Of a stretch of DNA of 50,180 nucleotides, positions 9,313-19,205 are shown one piece after another. The stretch is taken from contig JAFGJN010000161.1 of NCBI GenBank assembly GCA_016929055.1, positions 1 through 50,180 of the forward strand, read 5' to 3'. The DNA comes from Candidatus Zhuqueibacterota bacterium (lineage in GTDB: Bacteria; Zhuqueibacterota; Zhuqueibacteria; Residuimicrobiales; Oceaniaggregativiventaceae). Numbering within the stretch: position 1 is the first letter of the stretch; each line of letters begins with the position of its first letter. Under the pieces are notes generated by a model. It was not told the DNA's origin and made no database searches. It saw only the letters and a program-made list of their open reading frames with translations. A program made the position numbers and the translations under genes.

Positions 9313-12189
9313 ATGACCCGAAGGCTAGCTAACCCGCACGGCATGCTGAGGCGAGGGATGTTGCTGTTTTTGGCCGTATGGGCTTGCCGGCCGACCTTGT
9401 CATACTCGGGTCCGCCGTCCATCCCGGACAAGACCCAACTCCCATTTGAAGAAAAACTGCGTTACTATCTCGATCAAAACACCCAGGATATTGTCGAAGA
9501 GTTGTTGGCGCGCGAAATCCAACTCTTGCAGTTGGTCAACGGCATGTATGGAGAGCTGTTGGTTCGCGGTGACCAAGCTCTGCCTGCCTTTCAGAGCATC
9601 ACTCAAGAGCGCGATCGCCTGATCGAATCCTATGGTTCAGAACTTGCGTCGCTGCTGCATATCTATGACGATCTCGACCGATTACAGCGTATCGCCGAGT
9701 ACGGCGGCGATTTGCGAGCCTTAAAAGTCATCGATGACAATCGTGACAGCATTAAAGCCGCCATGGATCACCGCAAACTCTATAAAAAAGGGATCTATTC
9801 TCCGGAGCGTGTCGGTGGCATGATCGATTCCTATACGGCCGAGTTGGACACCCTGCTCGGGATGCACGATACGCTGGAATTTCTCAAGGTGCGGGCTCGC
9901 GCCAACAACGACACCCTCGCTTTGGAGCAAATCGCCGACCAGCAAAAAAATCTGATGCGCGTTTTCAGTTCCTGGGGTGGGTTGGGGCCATTGAATGAAG
10001 AAGATTATATTCGTTACCAGATCGAAGTTGAAAAGATCGCAAAAGTAGCGGGGCAAATCGACAAAGTCCTGCCACCCGGTGAAGCCGCGCGCGAAGACGA
10101 TTTGCTTCGAATGAAAAAGCAACTCATGAACAAACTCGACGCCTCGGTTTTTGATCTGCTTTCCCGTTCAGGATATGACCGCAATTTTTATCCCACAATT
10201 TCCGCCTATATCGATGCCTGGAAGGGAGAGCGAACGGTTGATATCCTGACGCGGTTGGCAGAATATCAGGCCGTTCGAAAAAAGCTACTTGCTTCCGGGG
10301 CGCCGGCGGATATCGAACGCCTTTTCGCCGATCAGATTTCGAATGCTTTGCTCAATTTTGCCGACGGTCTCTATTTGACCGCCGAATATCAACTGCGGGA
10401 TGCAATGGAAACCTGGCCCGAGCGGGATAAATTTTTTACTTCACTCAAGTATTATATCGGTGAATCGCGCCACCATCGCCAAGCTCTGGAGGGCGCGCGG
10501 GAATTCTATCTAAAGGTCCTGGAGGATCCGACGCCGTCGATTTATCACGCCGAGTCCTTGGTGCGCTTGATGCAGTATGCCGCCGATTTTGAAGGGACCA
10601 GTGCATTTCTGAATTATTACAACCATTTTTTGGAGATGCAATCGGTTGCACCCAGGCAACTCGTCGACTATGCTCATTACTTGACCGCCAATCGCTATTT
10701 CGACAATGCCCAATTTCATCAGACCAAAGAAGCTTTGTTGCAGATCGAGTCTGGAAGTGAATTTTTTCTGCCCGCTCAGCTTTTGCTCAGTGTGGTCTAT
10801 TTGAATTTGGATGAAACCGATTCGGCAATCCCGATCCTCGAAATGCTTGTAGATCGCGCCAGTTATCCCTGGACCAACCTCAATACGGCCTATATTCGCA
10901 ATACTGCGCTTTTACGCCTGGGCATGCTCTATTATCAACGGGGCAATTTTCTTCGAGCTCAAACCCTCTTTCAAGAGGTGTCAAAAGGGTATAGCGGATT
11001 TGACAAGGCATTGTTGGGGCAAGCGTGGATTGCCCTCGAACAAGGGGATTACAGCCGCGTGATCGAAAACAGCCATTCGCTTTTGCGCAATTATCTGGCC
11101 TCGAATTTTACTTATGAGGCTTTGGCTCTTTCCGCTCATTGCCAACGAATCCTCGGTCAATCCGAAGAAGCGCTGCATGCCTATCGATATGTCGTGCGAG
11201 CCCGGCATAATCTGGATATGCAACAAGAGTTCGATCGCGAACGCGCCACAGCTTTAGACCAAGTGCGGGAGCTCGATCGACTTGAACGAGATGCTCTGGA
11301 GACACGGCGCGAAGATCTCTTTTTATCTATCACTGGTGTACGCCAAGAGTTGAACGAGTTTTTGCTGCGGGTCAAGGGAAAAAGCGATACCGGCAATTTG
11401 CTGTTACAAGATTATTACGATGAGCGGATGGATATTCTTCGACATTTGGATAAGACCGATGAAATTCTCGAGTGGGCGGAAAAAGAAAACCGTCCCGATA
11501 TTGCCGCCAAAGCGATGCAGCAACGCGCCCGATTGGTTCGCGTGTTGGAGACGTTTCAGGCCGACCAGGATGTAGTCAACACGGCTTACCTGGTTGATTT
11601 TCCTCTGGTAGCCAAAGAGGGCGGCATGATCTATCGACGGGAAAATCTGGCTTCGGTTTATCGCGATCTGGAATTGGAAAAAAGAAGGCTGCAGGTTCGT
11701 TTTGATGAGATCGAGGTTTTGCAATCCCGCGCTGCCGATCAAGGCACGTTTTCCGATCGACTGGATCTCGAATTGTTGGAAAAAGATCTGGTCCGTTTGC
11801 AGGATCGATTGAGCGCTTTTCGAAAATGGATGGTCGAAGTCGTGCCAGACGAACCCGCTTCACAGCTCGATCGCTGGAGTGATTTTTCCGGCTTTGAAAT
11901 AACCGACATTATATATCGGTCCCGCCAGGAAAAACTTGAACAGATCAACACATTTACCACTCAAATTCAGACGATCGAGAGTATCTTTAGGGCTCGCAAG
12001 CAAGCGATCGAAGAACGTTTGGAGCAATTTGAAGCAGAAGTTGCGGCTTTGCAGCAGGTGTGGTTGGAAAAAAAGATCGCTTTGGAGCAGCAGGAAAAAC
12101 AAACCTATTTTGACAAGTATTATTTCGATGTTCGGGAACGGGAGGAAGAGGATTGGGAAAACCGCCTTCGAGAATTGATTGAGCGCTGA
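9313..12189 (+). CDS. Large secreted helical-repeat (TPR-like) protein, 958 residues
   Basis: I do not recognise a characterised orthologue. The protein has an N-terminal signal sequence (hydrophobic stretch about residues 15-31) and is otherwise almost entirely helical. Residues about 40-330 look like coiled coil and helical hairpins. About 330-660 contain degenerate tetratricopeptide repeats, for example FLPAQLLLSVVYLNLDETDS and LLRLGMLYYQRGNFLRAQTL. About 660-958 are highly charged coiled coil (RDLELEKRRLQVRFDEIEVL). It is probably a periplasmic scaffold. It is the first gene of a group with a second TPR protein, ExbB, two ExbD proteins and an AgmX-like protein, so a structural role in that envelope complex is the best inference. 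An alternative ATG lies at codon 11. A GAGG sequence lies 7 bases before the chosen start. Confidence 0.8.
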   Translation: MTRRLANPHGMLRRGMLLFLAVWACRPTLSYSGPPSIPDKTQLPFEEKLRYYLDQNTQDIVEELLAREIQLLQLVNGMYGELLVRGDQALPAFQSITQERDRLIESYGSELASLLHIYDDLDRLQRIAEYGGDLRALKVIDDNRDSIKAAMDHRKLYKKGIYSPERVGGMIDSYTAELDTLLGMHDTLEFLKVRARANNDTLALEQIADQQKNLMRVFSSWGGLGPLNEEDYIRYQIEVEKIAKVAGQIDKVLPPGEAAREDDLLRMKKQLMNKLDASVFDLLSRSGYDRNFYPTISAYIDAWKGERTVDILTRLAEYQAVRKKLLASGAPADIERLFADQISNALLNFADGLYLTAEYQLRDAMETWPERDKFFTSLKYYIGESRHHRQALEGAREFYLKVLEDPTPSIYHAESLVRLMQYAADFEGTSAFLNYYNHFLEMQSVAPRQLVDYAHYLTANRYFDNAQFHQTKEALLQIESGSEFFLPAQLLLSVVYLNLDETDSAIPILEMLVDRASYPWTNLNTAYIRNTALLRLGMLYYQRGNFLRAQTLFQEVSKGYSGFDKALLGQAWIALEQGDYSRVIENSHSLLRNYLASNFTYEALALSAHCQRILGQSEEALHAYRYVVRARHNLDMQQEFDRERATALDQVRELDRLERDALETRREDLFLSITGVRQELNEFLLRVKGKSDTGNLLLQDYYDERMDILRHLDKTDEILEWAEKENRPDIAAKAMQQRARLVRVLETFQADQDVVNTAYLVDFPLVAKEGGMIYRRENLASVYRDLELEKRRLQVRFDEIEVLQSRAADQGTFSDRLDLELLEKDLVRLQDRLSAFRKWMVEVVPDEPASQLDRWSDFSGFEITDIIYRSRQEKLEQINTFTTQIQTIESIFRARKQAIEERLEQFEAEVAALQQVWLEKKIALEQQEKQTYFDKYYFDVREREEEDWENRLRELIER

Positions 12190-12285
12190 TCGAACCGAGC
12201 CTTGAATTTGTAACCCTCTCTCTCCTTCACGATCCGGGACGCCTCATGCTAGAGGCAGCTCTATACCTCATACGGGATTGAATAG

Positions 12286-15200
12286 ATGAATGCCAAGAAA
12301 ATTGCTCATGCCACTCTCATTGGAGTCTTTTTACTTTTGGCATTGAACGGTGTGCGAGCGCAGGAACCTCTGGTTTTTACTCCTCATCTGCAATCGCTAT
12401 CGCTTACCGATTCGGTCATTCAGGCCTTCAGTATAGAGGAACTCGAGCGGTTTCGTTCGTATTATTCACGCGAGCGCGAGCGGCTCAAGTGGGAACGAGA
12501 AGAGTTGCGCAAACAGGGGATCCGCGATGCCGAGCTGTTTCTCAGTCGCAATCCCCGGACCCGTGTTGGGGACAAGATATTGATGCGCCTGGCAGAGCTC
12601 TATTACGAACAGGAACAAGAAGAGTTTTCCAGACGAATGCAAGAATACGACCGTCTCTATTCTTTATACGAGCGCGATCAACTGGATGAAGCGCCACCAG
12701 AACCCCAGCGCGATTTTTCTCGCGCGCTTGTGTCCTACCAGACAGTAGTCGATCGCTACAGCAACAGCGACCTCGTGGATGATGCCCTTTACAATATCGG
12801 TGTCCTGCTCGAAGACTCTCAAGACCCCGACAGCGCACTGACCATCTATCAAAAAATCATTAAGGACTTTCCCGAATCGAAACTCCAGCCGGATGTCTTG
12901 ATGCGTATTGGAGAATACCATTTCAATCCGCCGCGCAATGCAGTAGTTCGGGCCATCGACTATTATCAACAGGTTTTGGCTTTTAAAGAAAGTCCCCGCT
13001 ATGATGAGGCTTTATATCGACTGGGATGGTGTTTCTACCGTCTCAGCGATTACGACAAGGCCATTTCATATTTTACCATTTTGGCCGATGATATCCAGAC
13101 CGTTCTTTCCTATGATCCGCTGCTAAAATACACCAACCCCTCTTTGATGGACGAATCAGTCGAGTATATCGGTCTCAGTTTTTTGGAAAAGGGCGGACCC
13201 GATGATGCTGCGGACTATTTGCGCTCCATTGGCGGACGGGATTACGGCGCAGCGATTCTGAGGCGTATGGGCGATGCCTACATGCAGGAAAAAGAAGATT
13301 ATCCCCGCGCGATTCGGGCGTTTGAGCTGATTATTGAATTTTATCCCAACCATGCCCAGGCGCCGACGATACAAGGGCATATCGTTCAGTGCCGGCGCCG
13401 GATGGGAGAAGAGGCACTCGCTTTTCTGGCACGTGATCTGCTCTTTACTCGTTACCGGGAAGGATCTGATTGGTGGGATGCCAATATTGATAAAAATGCA
13501 CGTGAACAGGCTTATATTCTTTCCGAAAGTGCCTTGCGCGACAATGTGACCTTTCTGTTCAACAGGGCACAAGAGACCGATCGGGGTGATCTCTATTATC
13601 AGATGGTTACTCAAAGCCGTCGTTATCTCCAAACTTTTCCAAAGGATTCGAGTGCCGCTCTGATTCATTGGAATATGGCTTTAACACTCGACACCAAATT
13701 GCGCCAGACTGGGGATGCCTATAATGAATACATGCGCATCAGCACCCTGTATTGGAATAGCCAGTATCAGCATTATGCTGCAAAGAACGCTGTTGCATTG
13801 GCGCGTGAGGCGGCCGAAGATACACTGGCACAGGTCAAAAAGCGAGTTTCTGAAGAAAAAATAGTCAGCCTAAGCGACCTAGCGGATGAAGCGGAAAAAA
13901 CCGGACAAGCGCGATTTAATTTTCGTGCACGAATGCAGTTACTCGAAACACCCTTGTCTTTGGAAGAAGAACGCCTGGCTCGAGCCTATGACAATTATAT
14001 CAAATTATTTCCGCACGAAGAAGAGACACCCCTCTTTCTCGCCAATGCCGGTGCTTTGTACTATCGTCATCATCAATTTAAAAATGCGCTCAAATATTTT
14101 AAAACACTTTTGAGGCATTTCCCTGGTTCTGAACAGGTCAATCAGGCGCGATTCGCCATTTTGGAAAGCTATTTTGGAAACGCCGATTTCGGCAGCTCGG
14201 AAATTGTCGCAAGAAGAATCATTGCCGATCCGGACGCCTCCCTCGAGCTGGTGTCACGAGCACGCCGTCGGTTAGCGGAATCGATCTTTTTGAATGCTGA
14301 AATGCTGGCAGAGTCGGACCGCCACCTTGAGGCCGGAAACGAATATCGGCGCATGGTCAACGAGGCACCTGAAAGCACGTTTACCGATTTGGCCCTTTTC
14401 AATGCTGCGCTTGAATATGACAAGGCAAGTGAATTCATGCGGGCGATTGAAACCTATACACTTTTGTTGGCCACACATCCGCAATCCGGTTATGTTTACG
14501 ATGCTCAGAACAACCTCGCTTTCGATTATGTCGAGTTGGGAGATTTTCACAATGCTGCGTTAACCTACGAGAGATTGGCCGACATTCATCCAGAAGAAAA
14601 CAAAGCTCGAGATGCGCTTTATAATTCGAGTTTTTATTTCGCCAAGGCCGAGGATTGGCAAAACGCAATCAAGATCAATCGATTGTTTTTGCAAAGATTC
14701 CCGCAGGACAGAGAAGCAGCCAACCTATCCTTTGAAATCGCCGGATTTCATCGGCAGTCGGGCGAATCGGATCAAGCTCATCAATCCTTGGGCGATTTTA
14801 TCGCCGGCTTTCCGGATCACCCTCGAGTGATCGAAGCTTTTTTCAGACGCGGGAACTATCTCGCCGAACGCAATCAGCCTTTGCAGGCGGTCTCTGAATA
14901 TCAAAAAGCGCTTTCCACAAACCGCGAAAGAGTCCAAGTGGGTATGGAAAGCGACGATTATTATGCGGCCGAGTCCGAATTCGCGATGGCGATGCTCAAA
15001 TATAAAGAGTTTGAAAAGATCGAATTTTTACTGCCCTCTGCCGATATGGCGCGCACCAAGGAACGAAAAAAGGATTTGTTGCTGGAAATCATTCGCCATC
15101 TGAACAACTGCACCACGTTTGGAACCAATCGTATTTACGAAGCCACCTTTATGATCGGCCGAGCTTACCAAGAGTTTGCCCGGACCTGGTCTGATCAGGA

Positions 15201-16866
15201 AATACCCGATATGGATGCAGTGCGCCGAATTGTGGCGCAAAAAGAAGTCAATGACGCCGCTCGTGTTTTATACGAACGAAGCGCCGAAGCCTACCGAAAT
15301 GGTATTCAAGTCCTGAATCGCCTGGGATCGACTTATCGCTCGACACTTTTGCGCGAAGCGGAGACCGCAGCGTCGATTCCTGTCGACACGCTGGCGATCG
15401 TCGCTCAGGATACGATTCTGCGCGCGGTCGATCGCTGGTCGGTGCGAAGCAAAGAGAATCTATCGCAGGTCAATTTCGAATCGGCGGATATATCGCTGAA
15501 AACAGCACGAATCGTCGCCAATGCCCCCGTACCACCCGGATTGGGCGATTTCCCACAACTGGTCTATAAAAAACAGGTGATCGATTCTGTGGTGGTGCCC
15601 ATCATTCGCTCCAGCCTGGATGGCTATCGATTGTGTTTGATTGAAGCGGATTCCCTGCAGATAAATTCACAGTGGGTGGAATTGGCCAAGCAAAAGTTGG
15701 TGTCGACCAAGCATCTCGCCGCTTCTTATTACCAGGATTTAACCCGGCAGGGGTTTGATCTGATCGGAAAAAACTTTGATGCCTACAGCGATCGAGTCTT
15801 TGGCGAGGGATCCTTTGATGATCACTTTTATGACCTACAGGTAATTGCTCAGGATGCCACAAACTCGATCACCTTTTCGCTGGCAACGATCATGAACAGT
15901 CTGGACCGATATGCTGAGGCGATACGGTTGGCAGGCCGAATGGATATCGAGGAGCACTATATTGTCAGCAGTCGCGATTCTATGATGATCACCGCTTATA
16001 ATTTTGCCCTGCAAGCGGATTCTTTGAGTCGGTATTCCAAGCGTCTGGCGGATCAGGCGCGGGAAGGATTTCTCAAGACCGAATCCCTTTTATTGGAAGA
16101 GGGTTTGTTCGCGTTTAACAGCAATTATTTTGCCCTGCGCGATATGGAGCGCGAAATACTCGAAAACGGTTATTCCATGGCTCAGGATTTGGAAATAAGC
16201 AACCTCTATTCAAAAAATCTGACCTTGCAATTGGTCCGATTCGATCCGGAGGAGTATGCTGGTCTAATCGGTTTATCTATCTCCTCTTTTTCTGTTGTCA
16301 CCGACAGCAGTTGGAAAGCTTATCCCAACTATACGGAAGGCTGGACTCTCGGCGGTTTCGACGACTCGAATTGGGGTGCTGCCATGATTGTAGATCCGGC
16401 AGTGGATGACGCCTGGTCTGCAATTTGGGTGTTTGCAGAGAAAGATACGATCGTTTCCGCCACAGAGGAAGATTCGACGCAAGTTCATGTTCTTCTGCAG
16501 CCGGCAACAACGGCCTTTTTTCGCAAAGCGATCCTCGTTCAGGGATTGCCTGTCGGATGTACGATTCGGTACATCCCCCACCCGGATGTCACTCTCTTTT
16601 TCAATGGAGATTTGGTCAAACGTACCGAAGGAACAGATTTCAAGAATTCCGACGGAGTAGTCGATGTTTCAGAATTGCTGGTCGATGGTTCCAATGTATT
16701 GGCGGTGGAAGTCAAAGGAACTGAAGCGTCCACTCAGAAATTTTCGGCAAGAGTTGAGCTGCGCAGTTTGCCGGAATGGGATCAACGAGTCCGGATGCTG
16801 AATCCTGAATTTGCCGATAAAGAAACCCAGGAAAAGGTTCTGATCGAAAGAAGCCGCATTCCCTGA
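12286..16866 (+). CDS. Very large secreted TPR protein with C-terminal beta-sandwich domain, 1526 residues
   Basis: A signal peptide (residues 1-26, VRAQ cleavage region) precedes more than 1200 residues of tetratricopeptide repeats. Clear units include DALYNIGVLLEDSQDPDSAL, ALYRLGWCFYRLSDYDKAIS, FKNALKYFKTLLRHFPGS and AQNNLAFDYVELGDFHNAAL, the YbgF/BamD-like form found in periplasmic proteins. Near the C-terminus (about 1340-1505) is a galactose-binding-like jelly roll, with GGFDDSNWGAAM early and FFNGDLV...DVSELLVDGSNVLAVEVKG later. This fold appears in GH2-type and rhamnosidase accessory domains. The repeats suggest a protein scaffold, and the sandwich suggests contact with glycan or another protein. 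Long TPR proteins such as AgmK/GltI belong to the Myxococcus gliding apparatus; similarity here is architectural only. Confidence 0.85.
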   Translation: MNAKKIAHATLIGVFLLLALNGVRAQEPLVFTPHLQSLSLTDSVIQAFSIEELERFRSYYSRERERLKWEREELRKQGIRDAELFLSRNPRTRVGDKILMRLAELYYEQEQEEFSRRMQEYDRLYSLYERDQLDEAPPEPQRDFSRALVSYQTVVDRYSNSDLVDDALYNIGVLLEDSQDPDSALTIYQKIIKDFPESKLQPDVLMRIGEYHFNPPRNAVVRAIDYYQQVLAFKESPRYDEALYRLGWCFYRLSDYDKAISYFTILADDIQTVLSYDPLLKYTNPSLMDESVEYIGLSFLEKGGPDDAADYLRSIGGRDYGAAILRRMGDAYMQEKEDYPRAIRAFELIIEFYPNHAQAPTIQGHIVQCRRRMGEEALAFLARDLLFTRYREGSDWWDANIDKNAREQAYILSESALRDNVTFLFNRAQETDRGDLYYQMVTQSRRYLQTFPKDSSAALIHWNMALTLDTKLRQTGDAYNEYMRISTLYWNSQYQHYAAKNAVALAREAAEDTLAQVKKRVSEEKIVSLSDLADEAEKTGQARFNFRARMQLLETPLSLEEERLARAYDNYIKLFPHEEETPLFLANAGALYYRHHQFKNALKYFKTLLRHFPGSEQVNQARFAILESYFGNADFGSSEIVARRIIADPDASLELVSRARRRLAESIFLNAEMLAESDRHLEAGNEYRRMVNEAPESTFTDLALFNAALEYDKASEFMRAIETYTLLLATHPQSGYVYDAQNNLAFDYVELGDFHNAALTYERLADIHPEENKARDALYNSSFYFAKAEDWQNAIKINRLFLQRFPQDREAANLSFEIAGFHRQSGESDQAHQSLGDFIAGFPDHPRVIEAFFRRGNYLAERNQPLQAVSEYQKALSTNRERVQVGMESDDYYAAESEFAMAMLKYKEFEKIEFLLPSADMARTKERKKDLLLEIIRHLNNCTTFGTNRIYEATFMIGRAYQEFARTWSDQEIPDMDAVRRIVAQKEVNDAARVLYERSAEAYRNGIQVLNRLGSTYRSTLLREAETAASIPVDTLAIVAQDTILRAVDRWSVRSKENLSQVNFESADISLKTARIVANAPVPPGLGDFPQLVYKKQVIDSVVVPIIRSSLDGYRLCLIEADSLQINSQWVELAKQKLVSTKHLAASYYQDLTRQGFDLIGKNFDAYSDRVFGEGSFDDHFYDLQVIAQDATNSITFSLATIMNSLDRYAEAIRLAGRMDIEEHYIVSSRDSMMITAYNFALQADSLSRYSKRLADQAREGFLKTESLLLEEGLFAFNSNYFALRDMEREILENGYSMAQDLEISNLYSKNLTLQLVRFDPEEYAGLIGLSISSFSVVTDSSWKAYPNYTEGWTLGGFDDSNWGAAMIVDPAVDDAWSAIWVFAEKDTIVSATEEDSTQVHVLLQPATTAFFRKAILVQGLPVGCTIRYIPHPDVTLFFNGDLVKRTEGTDFKNSDGVVDVSELLVDGSNVLAVEVKGTEASTQKFSARVELRSLPEWDQRVRMLNPEFADKETQEKVLIERSRIP

Positions 16867-16886
16867 AAGAAAATAGGAGTTGAACG

Positions 16887-17243
16887 GTGACCCTAAAAAT
16901 ATTCCAGATGGTTTTACTGCTGAGTGCTGTTGTTTTTGCGCAGGAAACGCCTTTGCCCGACACATTGCGGAGAAGTGAAGAGATCCCGCAGGTTATGCGC
17001 GCGGGCGAGTTTGAGGAACAGGTCCTCGAGACAATCAATATTGAGGCGATCATTGAAAAGCCCAGTGTAACCTTTGTACCGAAGCGAGCCGAAACCCAAG
17101 TCGGATCGTTGCCTCTTGAGCATCGTTCTTTTGAAGAAGAAATGCGACAAAAACCAGATGTGGTCTCGGAATATGGTCAAGATTTGGAAGGCGGTAAGCG
17201 GATCAAAAAAATAAAAAAATTACTTGCGAAAGAGGGTAAATAA
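16887..17243 (+). CDS. Small secreted protein of unknown function, 118 residues
   Basis: I do not recognise a family. It starts with GTG, supported by AGGAG (16875-16879) 7 bases upstream. A short signal peptide (about residues 1-18, cleavage after VFA) precedes a charged, probably extended chain. That chain contains alternating Glu and hydrophobic residues (QVLETINIEAIIEKPSVTFV) and a basic C-terminus rich in Lys (KRIKKIKKLL). The gap to the large TPR gene is only 20 bases, so it belongs to the same transcript. The ETINIEAIIEKP...F stretch could be a short interaction strand for a periplasmic partner; this is speculation. Confidence 0.7.
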   Translation: MTLKIFQMVLLLSAVVFAQETPLPDTLRRSEEIPQVMRAGEFEEQVLETINIEAIIEKPSVTFVPKRAETQVGSLPLEHRSFEEEMRQKPDVVSEYGQDLEGGKRIKKIKKLLAKEGK

Positions 17244-17386
17244 AAATATATTTTTTCTTTACAAACGTTGATCTTGTCAGGAACCCTGCATCAGGTTGTG
17301 TTGCTTTTGCGTCGGTTGCGGAGAAAGGTCGGCTAGAGAGAACCAGTGTTTTGCAGGTCTATCGTTACCGAGAAAGGGAGGTCTGA

Positions 17387-18037
17387 ATGTCCGAAATCCT
17401 CAGAAATTTCAGTCCGGATGTAGCCGGATGGCAGTTCATGTGGATTCTACTTGTACCGGCGGTTTTTACCGTTGCCATCGCCGTTGAACGGTCCATTTAT
17501 ATTTTGATCAAGAGCGACATAAATGCCAAAAAATTTATGGAAGAAATTCACAAACTGATCAAGGCTGGTAAAGCGAATCAGGCGTTGGATCTATGTGAAC
17601 GCGCTGGCGATCGCGCTTTGCCCAAAGTGGTGAGTTGTGGATTACGCGCGGTTGTGGATAAAGAGGAAGTGGATTTCCGGACCATTCAAAATTCAGTGGA
17701 TGAGGGAATGCTTGAGGTCGTTCCCAAGTTGGAAGAACGCACCCATTTTCTGGCCATGTTGGCAAATGTGGCAACTTTGATCGGTCTGATGGGAACGATT
17801 TATGGTCTGATACTTTCATTTCGTGCGGTTTCCGCTCCGGGAATCGATCCAACGGAAAAAGCGCGTTTGCTGGCCGCCGGTATATCCACCGCCATGAACA
17901 CGACATTGACAGGTTTGATCATCGCAGTTCCGGCCACTCTTTTTTATAGTTATTTACAGAGCCGCACGAAAAAGATTATCGATGAGATCGACGAACATTC
18001 GGTTAAATTGATCAACCTTTTGACCGGGAATCGCTGA
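17387..18037 (+). CDS. ExbB/TolQ/AglR-like proton-channel subunit
   Basis: This inner-membrane protein of the MotA/TolQ/ExbB family forms a pentameric ring around ExbD-type partners and converts proton flow into mechanical work. The length is 216 residues, with three membrane segments: about 14-34 (FMWILLVPAVFTVAIAVE), about 123-146 (ANVATLIGLMGTIYGLILSF) and about 165-190 (STAMNTTLTGLIIAVPATLF). The family motif GLMGTIYGLI and the Thr/Ala-rich third helix are intact, with a cytoplasmic loop between the first two segments. A strong AAAGGGAGG ribosome binding site precedes the ATG. The next gene starts 2 bases after its stop. Because one ExbB is followed by two ExbD genes, AglR of the AglRQS gliding motor is a good comparison. 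TolQ or ExbB roles remain possible. Confidence 0.93.
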   Translation: MSEILRNFSPDVAGWQFMWILLVPAVFTVAIAVERSIYILIKSDINAKKFMEEIHKLIKAGKANQALDLCERAGDRALPKVVSCGLRAVVDKEEVDFRTIQNSVDEGMLEVVPKLEERTHFLAMLANVATLIGLMGTIYGLILSFRAVSAPGIDPTEKARLLAAGISTAMNTTLTGLIIAVPATLFYSYLQSRTKKIIDEIDEHSVKLINLLTGNR

Positions 18038-18039
18038 GT

Positions 18040-18576
18040 ATGGCTTACCAACCTTCAAAACGAAGCAGCCGTTCACCCGCTCCGATCGAAATCAACATGT
18101 TCCCCATGATGAATTTGATGGTGGTGCTGGTGCCGCTGTTGCTGTCAACTGCAACGGCAATCAAGATAGGTATCATTGAACTGAATTTGCCGCAGGCTGC
18201 GGGTGGTCCTGCGTCCGAATTGCAGTTGCCGAAAGAACCGAAACAAAATCTCGATTTAACGGTGACCATCACTTCGGAGGGGCTTTATCTCTCCAGCGTA
18301 CAAGCTGTTTTGCAAGACCCTGCGGATGGTGGGCCAACCCTGGCAAAGAATGCAGACGGCTCCTATGATTTTCAACGCTTGAACGAGATGCTGGTCGAGA
18401 TCAAGAGAAAAATAGCCGGCGGTTCATTGGATACCAAACGCATTATACTGCAAGCTGAATCGAATATCGATTATCAGACGCTGGTCAGTACAATGGATGC
18501 CGCCCGATCTTTTGTGGTTGATGATGCCGAACGCGAGCTCTTTCCTGAAGTGTCGATCAGTGCAGGGATTCTCTGA
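18040..18576 (+). CDS. ExbD/TolR-like protein with Asn at the proton-carrying position
   Basis: This ExbD/TolR family protein has a short cytoplasmic N-terminus, one membrane helix and a periplasmic domain (178 residues). The helix begins EINMFPMMNLMVVLVPLLLS. Family members normally have Asp in the PxxD[VM]M position, which carries protons through the ExbB ring. Here the codon at 18112-18114 is AAT, giving Asn25. The downstream paralogue has Asp at the matching place. The periplasmic part (about 60-178) keeps the TolR-like pattern ending in the segment IILQAESNIDYQTLVSTMDAAR. The gene begins 2 bases after the exbB-like stop. It probably pairs with the second ExbD in a heterodimer inside the ring, with this subunit structural rather than proton-carrying; that is an inference. 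Confidence 0.9.
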   Translation: MAYQPSKRSSRSPAPIEINMFPMMNLMVVLVPLLLSTATAIKIGIIELNLPQAAGGPASELQLPKEPKQNLDLTVTITSEGLYLSSVQAVLQDPADGGPTLAKNADGSYDFQRLNEMLVEIKRKIAGGSLDTKRIILQAESNIDYQTLVSTMDAARSFVVDDAERELFPEVSISAGIL

Positions 18577-18603
18577 ACCGGTCGATTTTATTGAGGATGA
18601 TTT

Positions 18604-19098
18604 ATGGCTTTTATCCCGTCACGAATAAAAAAGCACGATACCAGTCCCAAGCGAGTATCGCTTAATTTGACTTCCATGATGGATATGTTTACAATCATTT
18701 TGGTTTTTCTTCTCAAAACGTATTCAACGGAAGGTCAGCTGATCCATCCCTCTGAAAATTTAACGCTGCCGATTTCATCGGTAAAAAATCCTGCCGAAAT
18801 CGCTCTGGATGTGGTGGTGTCTAAAGAATGGATCATGGTCAACAACGAGCCGGTTGTGCTGATAAGCGAGGTTGAGGAACAGCCTGGCCTGATCATCGAG
18901 CCCTTGAGCCGAATGTTGCAGCGTTATGCCACGGAAGCCCGGCGCATGGAAGAGATGTACGGGGTAAAATTTTCCGGCAAGGTCACCATTCAAGGTGACA
19001 AGGCACTTGCCTTTCGAATGCTGATCAAGGTAATGGCAACCTGTGGCCGTTCGGAATACCCGAATATGCGGTTGGTGGTCTATCAAAAGGAGGCTTGA
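18604..19098 (+). CDS. ExbD/TolR-like protein with intact proton-carrying Asp
   Basis: This is the second ExbD/TolR family member of the locus (164 residues). The N-terminal helix reads SLNLTSMMDMFTIILVFLLK, with Asp27 at the expected proton-carrying site. The periplasmic domain runs about residues 50-164 and contains the typical IQGDKALAFRMLIKVMATCG segment. GAGGATGATTT just before the ATG provides the ribosome binding site. It is separated from the first ExbD by 27 bases and is surely co-expressed with it. Sequence identity between the two ExbD copies is low by eye, so they look like old specialised paralogues rather than a recent duplication. AglQ and AglS of Myxococcus are an analogous pair. 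Confidence 0.92.
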   Translation: MAFIPSRIKKHDTSPKRVSLNLTSMMDMFTIILVFLLKTYSTEGQLIHPSENLTLPISSVKNPAEIALDVVVSKEWIMVNNEPVVLISEVEEQPGLIIEPLSRMLQRYATEARRMEEMYGVKFSGKVTIQGDKALAFRMLIKVMATCGRSEYPNMRLVVYQKEA

Positions 19099-19205
19099 GT
19101 CGGCTAACGATCAAGGATGGTGGGTAACCATGTTTGGCGCCCAGTTAAAGTCGAGCCGAACGAGAGTGTTTTTTACGGAGGTGTCTTATCTCTGCTCTTG
19201 CCCTA

